Origin: an uncultured bacterium
GTDB lineage: Bacteria > Cyanobacteriota > Vampirovibrionia > Gastranaerophilales > Gastranaerophilaceae
DNA length: 64,000 bases
Assembly (NCBI GenBank): GCA_949284715.1
Contig: CASDWH010000009.1
Location: 1 to 64,000 of the forward strand
Reading direction: 5' to 3'
A program made the translations under genes and the position numbers. The notes beneath the pieces were generated by a model. That model ran no database searches, was not told where the DNA came from, and saw only the letters and a program-made list of their open reading frames with translations. Shown piece by piece: positions 33,928 to 41,651 of this stretch (position 1 is the first letter of the stretch; every line of letters starts with the position of its first letter).

Positions 33928-35424
33928 ATGTTTGACTTTAGTAATATATTATCTTTACCGGTTTTAGTATTTTTACCATTGATATTTGGTCTTGTAATAT
34001 TAATGCCGTTCTTCCCGAACAATGATATTATCGTAAGAAGATTTGCAAAAGGCTGTATTTTCGTTCATTTAATATATACTCTTCTGTTCTGGATATTTTA
34101 TAATGACAGCTTCATAAGCCTGTACGCTCCAGATTGGATAAAAACATTAGGTATAAATTTCGGATTTGCAATGGACAAACTTGCCCTTGTTTTTACAGTC
34201 CTTACAACTATTGTCTTTACTCTTGCAGGAATAGCAAGCAAACTGCATATACGCCACGGACAAAAATACTACTACGCTTTGTTACTGTTCTTTGAAACAA
34301 CTATCCTCGGAATATTTAACGCTTCCGATATTTTTACATTTTTCCTGTTCTGGGAGTTGGAACTTATTCCGGCATATTTTCTAATCGGATACTGGGGAGA
34401 AGGAAACAGTGCAAAAAAATCAGCAATGAAATTTATATTGTATACATTCCTCGGCAGTTTGTTTATGCTTGTAGGACTTATCTTACTTCACTATTTCAAT
34501 TTCCTCTCCGCAGGAATTCTTAACGGCCAAATAGGATTATATAACCTTGACAAAGTAAGTCCTGAGCTTCAAATATTAATTTCTATACTACTTCTGATTG
34601 GTTTCGGGGTAAAACTGCCGATTGTTCCAATCCACACCTGGCTGCCTGATGCCCACACAGATGCAGCTACGCCTGTCAGTATGATTCTTGCAGGGATTCT
34701 GCTTAAAACAGGGGCCTACGCTATAATAAGATTTAATCTCCAGACACTTACTGAAGGGTTTAAATATATTGCGCCGGTACTGGCAGTATTTGCACTCATA
34801 AATATCCTTTATACAGCTCTCGTTGCTTATGCACAAACGGATATCAAAAGAATTGTCGCTTATTCAAGTATTTCCAATATGGGGCTTATTTTACTCGGTA
34901 TTTGTTCAATGAACATTATCGGGCTTTCAGGGGCTGTTTTCCATTCAATAGCACACGGATTAATAACCGCCGGGCTTTTCGCAGTCTGCGGAATTGTACT
35001 TTTAAGATGCAGAGAACGTAATATAAATAAACTGGGCGGAATTGCAGCAAAAATGCCAAGATTGTTTGGTTTTGCAACAGTTATAGTACTTGCTTCAATA
35101 GGGCTGCCTTCCCTTGCAGGATTTGTCGGAGAAGTAATTTCAATAACAGGTGCATTAGCTTCCGAATTAAGCGATTATACAAAGTTTACAGCTTTATTAG
35201 CACTGCCTGTGCTTATTCTCAGCTCGTGCTATATGCTAAAATTTCTTCACAGAGGATTTTTCGGAGAAGAGGGCGAATGCAAACCGGCAGCAGATATAGC
35301 AAATCACGAATTTGTTATTCTGTTTTCAATTGTCGTATTACTTTTTATTCTGGGCTGCTTCCCCGCCTCAATACTTGACATCATACAAAAAATTAGTGTA
35401 ACAAACGGAGCTGTTGTATGGTAA
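33928..35424 (+). CDS. nuoM: Complex I antiporter-like subunit NuoM
   Basis: 498 residues, about 14 TM segments. FFLFWELELIPAYFLIGYWG holds the key Glu. LPIVPIHTWLPDAHTDAATPVSMILAGILLKTGAYAI (parts: HTWLPDAHTDAATPVSMIL), then TDIKRIVAYSSISNMG and HSIAHGLITAGLF. Proton-pumping subunit in the middle of the membrane arm. Seven-base overlap with nuoN. Confidence 0.97.
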   Translation: MFDFSNILSLPVLVFLPLIFGLVILMPFFPNNDIIVRRFAKGCIFVHLIYTLLFWIFYNDSFISLYAPDWIKTLGINFGFAMDKLALVFTVLTTIVFTLAGIASKLHIRHGQKYYYALLLFFETTILGIFNASDIFTFFLFWELELIPAYFLIGYWGEGNSAKKSAMKFILYTFLGSLFMLVGLILLHYFNFLSAGILNGQIGLYNLDKVSPELQILISILLLIGFGVKLPIVPIHTWLPDAHTDAATPVSMILAGILLKTGAYAIIRFNLQTLTEGFKYIAPVLAVFALINILYTALVAYAQTDIKRIVAYSSISNMGLILLGICSMNIIGLSGAVFHSIAHGLITAGLFAVCGIVLLRCRERNINKLGGIAAKMPRLFGFATVIVLASIGLPSLAGFVGEVISITGALASELSDYTKFTALLALPVLILSSCYMLKFLHRGFFGEEGECKPAADIANHEFVILFSIVVLLFILGCFPASILDIIQKISVTNGAVVW

Positions 35425-36860
35425 ACGATTTACTTAACATCTTTATACCTCACATAATTCTTATTCTAACTATAATTGCACAGTTAGTTCTCGGAATACT
35501 TAAACCATATTCACTGGCATTCAAATACAAAGATATAAACATAAGAATAAGCAATGTGGTCACAATTATCGGAATTATAGGAGCCATTGCAGGCACTTTA
35601 TATTCCAGCGGTGATTATGCTGGCTTTAACTATTCTATGATAGTAACCTCTGATGTTAAAGCACTTTCTGTATTAGTATTAATATGCGGTTTAATCACTG
35701 TATTTCTAAATACAAATCTGTTAAGAGGAAATAGGCAAGGGTGCTATAAATATCATACATTACTTTTAACCGCATTACTCGGCGGCATTTGTGCTTTGGG
35801 TGCAAACGACTTCTTAACACTGTTCATATCACTGGAGAGTATGAGTTTTGCCCTATATTTTTTAATTGCATTTCCAAAAGGCTACAACTCAAAGGAAGCT
35901 GGGTTTAAATATCTTATAACAAATGCCATATCCATTGCATTTTTCCTATTTGGGGTATCATATATACTGGGGCTAACTTCCAGTCTAAATTTTACAGAAA
36001 TAACACAAATTCTGGAATCTGAAAGATGCAGTATAATTTATGCAATAGCTTCAATTATGATTTTTGCAGGCCTTGGAATGAAACTTGCATTATTTCCTTT
36101 TGCAAACTGGATATTAGATGTTTTTGCAGGAAGTGAAACTTCTATTTTAAACCTGCTTTCTACTGTCCCCAAAATTGTTGTTACAGGCGTTTTAATAAGA
36201 CTGCTTTCCGGAGTCATGGGATTTAATGCCGAAGTAAATGCAGTAATACTCATTCTCGGGCTGATAACCGCATTGTGGGCAAATATATACGCGATAAAAG
36301 AAACTAATGTAAAAAAGATTCTGGCATGCTCGTCAGCAGCGAATGCTGCTTATATGATAGTTATATTAGCCGTCTTTTCTTCATTTGCAGCCTCTGCTGT
36401 TATATTTTACTTAATCTGTTACATTTTTATGAATATGGGTGCATTTGCATATCTAAATATGATTGAACCGGAATGCAAACAATTAACTCTTGATAAGCTT
36501 TCAAGAACTGACTCAAGATTAAGTGCTTCGGCATTCGCAGTCTGCTGCTTAGGACTTGCGGGATTACCGGCGACATCCGGATTTGTAGGCAAAATATTTT
36601 TGCTTTATTCCCTGCTTCAATCAGGACTAATATTATTACCGATTGTTCTGCTTTTGCTTTTGCTATTTACTACCGGACTTTATTTCTATATTAAACTTGC
36701 AAGAAGTATTATTCAAACCAACCAGACTGTTATTCACCTCCATTATAAAATATTAAATTCTTTTTCAAGACCTGTATTATTATTAATGGCACTAATTACT
36801 ATTGTTATCGGAATCTTCCCGATTAACCTTATTGCACGCTGCTTGCTGCTGTTTCAATAA
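35418..36860 (+). CDS. nuoN: Complex I antiporter-like subunit NuoN
   Basis: 480 residues, about 14 TM segments. FLTLFISLESMSFALYFLIAF (part: LFISLESMSFALYF), GLGMKLALFPFANWILDVFAGSET, NVKKILACSSAANAAY and GLPATSGFVGKIFLL match NuoN. The usual FHxWxPDVYEG region is altered to FANWILDVFAG, so the normal conserved His is replaced by Asn. It is the last gene of the operon; no clear terminator follows before the panE promoter. Confidence 0.94.
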   Translation: MVNDLLNIFIPHIILILTIIAQLVLGILKPYSLAFKYKDINIRISNVVTIIGIIGAIAGTLYSSGDYAGFNYSMIVTSDVKALSVLVLICGLITVFLNTNLLRGNRQGCYKYHTLLLTALLGGICALGANDFLTLFISLESMSFALYFLIAFPKGYNSKEAGFKYLITNAISIAFFLFGVSYILGLTSSLNFTEITQILESERCSIIYAIASIMIFAGLGMKLALFPFANWILDVFAGSETSILNLLSTVPKIVVTGVLIRLLSGVMGFNAEVNAVILILGLITALWANIYAIKETNVKKILACSSAANAAYMIVILAVFSSFAASAVIFYLICYIFMNMGAFAYLNMIEPECKQLTLDKLSRTDSRLSASAFAVCCLGLAGLPATSGFVGKIFLLYSLLQSGLILLPIVLLLLLLFTTGLYFYIKLARSIIQTNQTVIHLHYKILNSFSRPVLLLMALITIVIGIFPINLIARCLLLFQ

Positions 36861-36907
36861 AAATATCCGCATTTATTACAGTGAACTATTTTTTTAATTT
36901 AGTTTAG

Positions 36908-36916
36908 TGATATAAT
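36908..36916 (+). promoter_or_regulatory. Extended -10 directly before panE (leaderless candidate)
   Basis: TG (36908-36909), A, TATAAT (36911-36916), seven bases before the ATG at 36923, with no Shine-Dalgarno sequence and no good -35. Confidence 0.6.
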
Positions 36917-36922
36917 TCAGAT

Positions 36923-37885
36923 ATGGATAGAATTAATAATGTAATTATTTGCGGATTGGGAGCTGTAGGTACTGCATTTGCAGTTAAAATATTAAATTCG
37001 AGGCCGGAAACACTTAGAATTTTAGTCGATGAAAACAGGCTCAGCCGTTATCAAAAAAATCCCAGAATCTTTAACGGCAAGCCCTTAGAATTTCAATATA
37101 TTACACCTGATGAAAGAGATTATAAAGCCGATTTAATTCTAATTTCAGTAAAATACAAAACCCTTGATGAAGCTATTTATAATATAAAAAACTTCGTCAA
37201 ATCAGATACAATAATACTTTCACTGCTTAACGGAGTAACAAGCGAGTGCAGAATAGCGCAAAACTATGGCTGGGATAAACTTCTTCTGTCGTATTTTATC
37301 GGGCACAGTGCGATGAGAGAAAACGATAAAATAATGCATGACGGAGTTGCAACTATAGTTTTTGGAGAAAAAAAGCATACTATTGAATCAAAACAAAATA
37401 TTGACCGAGTAAAAACTTATCTGAAATCCGTAAATATAGATTATCAAATACCAGAAGATATGAACAGGGCATTGTGGCTGAAATTCATGTTAAATACTGC
37501 CTGCAACCAGCTTTCTGCCATATTAGGAATGACCTTTGGCGAAATGCTTGTTAATAATGAATTTATGGCACTTGCCAAAAGCGTTATGAAAGAAGTGGAG
37601 CTTTGCGCAAAAGCTGAGGGAATAAACGCTGCGGATACGATGATTAACGAAGTTATCAGCCACATGCAGACGATGATACCGGAGGGGAAAACCTCTATGC
37701 TTCAGGATATTGAAGCCGGACGTGAAACAGAAGTTGATAATTTTGCCGGCACAATTATTGAACTTGGTGAAAAATACAATATACCAACACCGTATAATAG
37801 GATTTTAAAACAAATGATTGATGCTATATATTTGAAATCACATCCTGAACGCTATCTTGAAAAAGCTTACCAAACTCTTCCATAG
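36923..37885 (+). CDS. panE: 2-dehydropantoate 2-reductase (ketopantoate reductase)
   Basis: 320 residues. It reduces ketopantoate to pantoate with NADPH in coenzyme A synthesis. N-terminal Rossmann motif GLGAVGTAFAVKI (residues about 11-23), then LILISVKYKTLDEAI, LLNGVTSECRI and the C-terminal helical domain with LWLKFMLNTACNQLSAILG, KEVELCAKAEGI and EGKTSMLQDIEAGRETEVD (part: KTSMLQDIEAGRETEVD). The last 62 bases overlap the 3' end of convergent lipM. Confidence 0.93.
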   Translation: MDRINNVIICGLGAVGTAFAVKILNSRPETLRILVDENRLSRYQKNPRIFNGKPLEFQYITPDERDYKADLILISVKYKTLDEAIYNIKNFVKSDTIILSLLNGVTSECRIAQNYGWDKLLLSYFIGHSAMRENDKIMHDGVATIVFGEKKHTIESKQNIDRVKTYLKSVNIDYQIPEDMNRALWLKFMLNTACNQLSAILGMTFGEMLVNNEFMALAKSVMKEVELCAKAEGINAADTMINEVISHMQTMIPEGKTSMLQDIEAGRETEVDNFAGTIIELGEKYNIPTPYNRILKQMIDAIYLKSHPERYLEKAYQTLP

Positions 37886-38498
37886 AAACATCCGGTAATA
37901 TTTCTTTTATTGAAGTAAGAGAAGATGTATCAACAGGAGCCTTGAAGATTTTTTCTAACACGTCAGCATCATAGTCATATAAAATTGATCCGTGCTGTAA
38001 AATATAACCTTTTGCACGATACTGGGCAGAACCTATAAGTTTTTTTCCGTTGTAATTAAGATCTGCGCCTGTGGAAACAAGCATGCAGTAATTATTTTTC
38101 GTATGAACATCACCGCTGCCTGTCGAAAGATTAATTCCAATTTTTTTTAAAGCCTGCACTAATATTCCTGAAATTATTTTATAAGAAGAGATAACACTTT
38201 CAGCGCCGCTGAAGTAATCAGACGGACAAACAAAGCTATACGTAACCTCTTTATCATGCAGAAGCGCCCTGCCGCCGGTCAATCGTTTGACTACATCAAT
38301 CCCGTTTTTTATTAAAAACGCTTCGTCCAGAAAATCACTGTTTTGGTTCCTTCCAAGGCTTACACACGCAGGTTTCCAGCCATACAGTCTAAATACCGGT
38401 TCATGTGAGTTTGATAAGACAGCCTCATTGAAAATAGACTCATCCTTTGCCATATTCTCTGCGCCGGAAAAATATTCAAACGGAATAAATCTAACCAA
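37824..38498 (-). CDS. lipM: Octanoyltransferase LipM-type (biotin/lipoate ligase fold)
   Basis: 224 residues. The fold motifs are RLYGWKPACVSLGRNQ, VVKRLTGGRALLHDKEVTYSFV and GKKLIGSAQYRAKGYILQHGSIL. A cysteine at 138 in NNYCMLVST sits where LipM enzymes have the catalytic Cys (ATCFxxxS), so transfer of octanoyl from ACP is more likely than ATP-dependent ligation. Somewhat short (LipM is about 270). It overlaps aroA by eight bases and panE's end by 62. Confidence 0.85.
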   Translation of the reverse strand: MVRFIPFEYFSGAENMAKDESIFNEAVLSNSHEPVFRLYGWKPACVSLGRNQNSDFLDEAFLIKNGIDVVKRLTGGRALLHDKEVTYSFVCPSDYFSGAESVISSYKIISGILVQALKKIGINLSTGSGDVHTKNNYCMLVSTGADLNYNGKKLIGSAQYRAKGYILQHGSILYDYDADVLEKIFKAPVDTSSLTSIKEILPDVSMEEFGKLFQDSVQDVISNI

Positions 38499-39771
38499 CG
38501 CCTAACGACTCCATCAAATTTTCAAAACCCGGAAAAGAAATTTTAGACCACTCAAAGCCATCTATTACAATCGGATTTTTAGAAACCAGTCCGGCTACAT
38601 AGAAACTCATCACCAGCCTGTGGTCGTGGAATGTTTCCAATTCACATCCGCCTTTTAATTCCGTTTTGCCCTTGATAACAAATCCATCCGTACGCTCTTT
38701 TATATCAGCACCCATAAGTTTTAGGGCATTTACTACCGTCGTAATTCTATCAGCCTCTTTGTTTCTTAAATCAGACGAGTCCTTCACAACGGTTATCCCT
38801 TCTGCCTGAGTTGCAAGCACAGCAATAACAGGTAGTTCGTCAATAAGGCGAGGAATATCCCCCCCGGAAATATCACAGGCTTTAAGTTTACTGTAAGAAA
38901 CTCTTATATCCGCAACCGGTTCTCCGGACTCTTCTCTTTCATTAAGCAATTCTATACTGCCGCCCATACGTTTTACGACATCAATAATACCGGTTCTGGC
39001 AGGATTAACGCCAACATTTTTTAAAAGAATTTCAGATTCCGGAACTATTAGTCCCGCAGTAATAAAAAATGCGGCAGAAGATATATCACCCGGAACCGTT
39101 ATCTGTACCGGTGCAAGTTTTGACTTTGATATTACAACGGTGTTACCATCAACTGTTATATCAGCACCCATAGCCTTTAACATTCTTTCTGTATGATCCC
39201 TTGATTTAGCAGGCTCTGTATAACTCGTTACTCCATCAGCATAAAGTCCGGCAAGGAGTATACAAGACTTTACCTGTGCGCTTGCAAGTTTAGAGCGGTA
39301 TAATATCCCATTTAATCGTTCCCCTTCAATTTTAAGCGGAGCTTTGTTGTCATTAGCAGTAATTCTCGCACCCATTAGTGACAGCGGCTCAATTACCCTC
39401 TTCATCGGTCGTCTTGAAAGGCTCTCATCCCCGATTAATACAGAATTAAAATTCTGTCCTGCAAGTATTCCGCTCATCAAACGCATTGTCGTACCAGAAT
39501 TCCCGCAATCTAACGGTTCAGATGGCTCTTTTAAATTTCCGTCAGATATAACTTCAATCGTTTTATCATCAAGATAGTTAATATTAACTCCCAGATTACG
39601 GCACACATTAAGCGACGAAACACAATCGGCACCGGCGGAAAAATTTTTGATAACAGAGCGGCCTTTCGCTAAAGAAGAAAAGATTACTGCTCTATGCGAT
39701 ATAGATTTATCAGATGGAATTTCTATACACCCTTTTAATGGCGCTATTGCAGGCATAACTTGTTTTTTCAT
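38491..39771 (-). CDS. aroA: 5-enolpyruvylshikimate-3-phosphate synthase
   Basis: 426 residues from ATG 39769-39771 (MKKQVMPAIAPLKGCIEIPSDKSISHRA in sequence). The frame is open 75 codons further upstream, but that part has no family similarity. AroA joins shikimate-3-phosphate and PEP in chorismate synthesis. SDKSISHRA, DCGNSGTTMRLMSGIL, LIGDESLSRRPMKR, SAQVKSCILLAGL and FHDHRLVMSFYVAGL are present. No Shine-Dalgarno sequence; see the promoter at 39779. With tyrA it marks aromatic synthesis. Confidence 0.96.
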   Translation of the reverse strand: MKKQVMPAIAPLKGCIEIPSDKSISHRAVIFSSLAKGRSVIKNFSAGADCVSSLNVCRNLGVNINYLDDKTIEVISDGNLKEPSEPLDCGNSGTTMRLMSGILAGQNFNSVLIGDESLSRRPMKRVIEPLSLMGARITANDNKAPLKIEGERLNGILYRSKLASAQVKSCILLAGLYADGVTSYTEPAKSRDHTERMLKAMGADITVDGNTVVISKSKLAPVQITVPGDISSAAFFITAGLIVPESEILLKNVGVNPARTGIIDVVKRMGGSIELLNEREESGEPVADIRVSYSKLKACDISGGDIPRLIDELPVIAVLATQAEGITVVKDSSDLRNKEADRITTVVNALKLMGADIKERTDGFVIKGKTELKGGCELETFHDHRLVMSFYVAGLVSKNPIVIDGFEWSKISFPGFENLMESLGVG

Positions 39772-39788
39772 ACAACTGATTTTATCAT
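39760..39788 (+). promoter_or_regulatory. Putative promoter of the RNA candidate at 39795
   Basis: TTGTTT (39760-39765), 17-base spacer, TATCAT (39783-39788). It overlaps the divergent aroA promoter. rpsO has the same -10 (TATCAT) and spacing. Confidence 0.5.
39779..39787 (-). promoter_or_regulatory. Extended -10 directly before aroA (leaderless candidate)
   Basis: On the minus strand TG-A-TAAAAT (TAAAAT at 39779-39784) ends eight bases before the A of the aroA ATG; TTTACT at 39802-39807 is a fair -35 at 17 bases. Confidence 0.55.
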
Positions 39789-39794
39789 CAGCGG

Positions 39795-39943
39795 GGAAAA
39801 AAGTAAACCATTTGTAGGATATTTCTATCCCCTTGCTAAAGATTTTTCCCCGTATTCCGAAACACATAATATAAGAAACAATTTCGTTTCTTATACCTCC
39901 TCCCCAAGTCTGGTAGCCGTTCTCTAAAACGGCTTTTTTTTTT
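39795..39943 (+). ncRNA. Candidate structured small RNA with C-rich unpaired segment
   Basis: About 150 bases between two genes that seem to have their own leaderless promoters. In order: a 10-bp stem CGGGGAAAAA/TTTTTCCCCG (39792-39801 with 39843-39852) enclosing GGATA/TATCC; a 10-bp stem-loop TATAAGAAAC/GTTTCTTATA (39870-39879 with 39886-39895); an unpaired CCTCCTCCCC (39896-39905); and a terminator hairpin AGCCGTT/AACGGCT (39915-39934) with T10. No plus-strand gene precedes this terminator. The C-rich stretch could pair with Shine-Dalgarno sequences. No known RNA family recognised. The first base of the 10-bp stem may lie slightly upstream of the predicted start. Confidence 0.5.
39915..39943 (+). 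terminator. Orphan intrinsic terminator
   Basis: AGCCGTT (39915-39921) pairs with AACGGCT (39928-39934), followed by ten T. Upstream on this strand is only the antisense of aroA, so it implies an unannotated transcript. Confidence 0.85.
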
Positions 39944-39953
39944 GCACCAAATC

Positions 39954-39962
39954 TGATATATT
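39954..39962 (+). promoter_or_regulatory. Extended -10 directly before the TPR gene (leaderless candidate)
   Basis: TGATATATT (TG 39954-39955, TATATT 39957-39962) ends eight bases before the ATG at 39970. No Shine-Dalgarno sequence. Confidence 0.45.
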
Positions 39963-39969
39963 TAACTGT

Positions 39970-40878
39970 ATGGAGAATGAAATTAAAAACCTTCAAAAAA
40001 TTCTAAAATCATCACCTGACAATTTTCAGGCAAGGCGCCAGTTAGCTATGCTGCTATTGGAAGAGGGGTTTAATGAAGAAGCTATTACAAATTTAAAATA
40101 TCTGCTAAAAATATTTCCTGATAATGATGAAATGTGGTTTAATCTCGGAATCGCTTACGAAAAAATCAAAGAAAAAGATGAAGCGGCAAATGCATACAGA
40201 CACGCTGTTTCTATTAAACAGGAAGAAGATTACAGCTACAACCTCGGCTCTGTTCTTATAGAACAAAAAAATTATCAGGAAGCGCTTACCGAATTTTTAA
40301 AAGTTAACCAAACATCTCCAAACGATGAAAATACCATTTTTAACATCGGTTTATGCTATTTTCATTTAAAAGATTATAATAAAGCTCTGGACTTTTTCCT
40401 TCAGGCCATAGAGCTTGACAGGTATGATGTATACGCTTATTTTTACGCCGGATACATTTATAAAGAACAAGGGCTTACAAACTTTGCAATAGAAAATTAT
40501 AAACGCGTAATAGAAATATCTCCGGACTATAGCTGGGCATATTTCAACCTTGGAGCAATATCCTATGAAAACGGCAATATTGATGACGCCGCAGAATACC
40601 TTAAAAAAACTCTTTTTTACAATCCGCAGGATATAGGAGCATACCAGATTCTCACAAAAATATATGTATCCAAAAATGAACCGGACAAAGGACTTAATAT
40701 TTTACTTGATGGAATTGAAAAAACACAAAACAACGGCGATTTATGCTATGACGCCGCCTGTCTGTATAAAAAACTCGGAGATGAAACTAACCGGCAAAAA
40801 TATCTTAATCTTGCACTTGATAACAAGTTAACACTTACATACCCCGCAGACACAATTAAGCTCGAACTTAAGAATTAA
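39970..40878 (+). CDS. Tetratricopeptide repeat protein
   Basis: 302 residues, made of about eight TPR units from residue 1 (for example NFQARRQLAMLLLEEGFNEEA, MWFNLGIAYEKIKEKDEAANAY, AYFNLGAISYENGNIDDAAEY in family style). No signal peptide, TM or catalytic domain. TPR proteins are protein-interaction scaffolds and the partner cannot be told. The stop overlaps convergent tyrA by four bases. Confidence 0.92.
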   Translation: MENEIKNLQKILKSSPDNFQARRQLAMLLLEEGFNEEAITNLKYLLKIFPDNDEMWFNLGIAYEKIKEKDEAANAYRHAVSIKQEEDYSYNLGSVLIEQKNYQEALTEFLKVNQTSPNDENTIFNIGLCYFHLKDYNKALDFFLQAIELDRYDVYAYFYAGYIYKEQGLTNFAIENYKRVIEISPDYSWAYFNLGAISYENGNIDDAAEYLKKTLFYNPQDIGAYQILTKIYVSKNEPDKGLNILLDGIEKTQNNGDLCYDAACLYKKLGDETNRQKYLNLALDNKLTLTYPADTIKLELKN

Positions 40879-41651
40879 AAAACATTTTTTCCGTTCTTAT
40901 CATACATTTTACTGCGTTTTTCAGCAATCTCTTGCAGCTTTTCCCTGTTATATCCGGCAAGCAATTCACCTATCTTTGAATAAAGCTTAAGCAAACATTG
41001 TTCAATATTCTTATGATTAAGCTCCACCATATCCATTGCCATTTCAGTGTTTGAAGAAGCAAGACGGGTCATATCTCTGAAACCGCTTGCCGCAAGCTTC
41101 ATGGCTAACTCATTTTTTGATGCAGCCTCAAAAAGTGCCTGCGCAAGAATCATAGGCATATGAGAAATCATTGCCACTGCCTTATCATGTTCCGCGGGTT
41201 TTGTATAAACAGGAACCGCACCCATAGATTTTATTAATTCTTCAAGCGGCCTAATATCAATATTTTTAAATGGAGTTATTACCCATCTGGCACCCTCAAA
41301 CAGTTCAGGAAAAGAGTTTTCATACCCGCTGAACTCCGTACCCGCCATCGGATGTGAAGGTACAAACTTAAAAGGATATTCCTTTTTAGTAACAAATTCT
41401 TTCAAACTTGATACATCAGACACAATAGTATCCGGAGAAACAAATTCAGAAAGTTTATCAAGAGTTTCGATAACAGCATTCATCGGTGTACAAACAAAAA
41501 TAACACCGCACTCTTTGAGTTTAGAATAATCAGAATAAATATCATCACCTGTTTGAGATGAAGAAATACCAATAACATCATATCCTGAAGCTTTTAATCG
41601 TTTGAATATAGAACCGCCGATTAATCCGAGTCCGATTACACCTGTTTTCAT
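40875..41651 (-). CDS. tyrA: Prephenate (or arogenate) dehydrogenase
   Basis: 258 residues. It oxidatively decarboxylates prephenate or arogenate for tyrosine synthesis. GVIGLGLIGGSIFKRL (4-19) binds NAD(P). SDVSSLKEF, VPSHPMAGTEFSGY (catalytic His) and AVAMISHMPMILAQAL are typical. No C-terminal ACT domain and no chorismate mutase part; short form. Specificity cannot be decided by eye. The start overlaps proA by four bases. Confidence 0.93.
   Translation of the reverse strand: MKTGVIGLGLIGGSIFKRLKASGYDVIGISSSQTGDDIYSDYSKLKECGVIFVCTPMNAVIETLDKLSEFVSPDTIVSDVSSLKEFVTKKEYPFKFVPSHPMAGTEFSGYENSFPELFEGARWVITPFKNIDIRPLEELIKSMGAVPVYTKPAEHDKAVAMISHMPMILAQALFEAASKNELAMKLAASGFRDMTRLASSNTEMAMDMVELNHKNIEQCLLKLYSKIGELLAGYNREKLQEIAEKRSKMYDKNGKNVF

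Noticed and set aside
39772-39996. 75-codon N-terminal extension of aroA
   Set aside because: No AroA similarity before the ATG at 39771, and the region carries a plus-strand terminator and a leaderless-type promoter just before that ATG.
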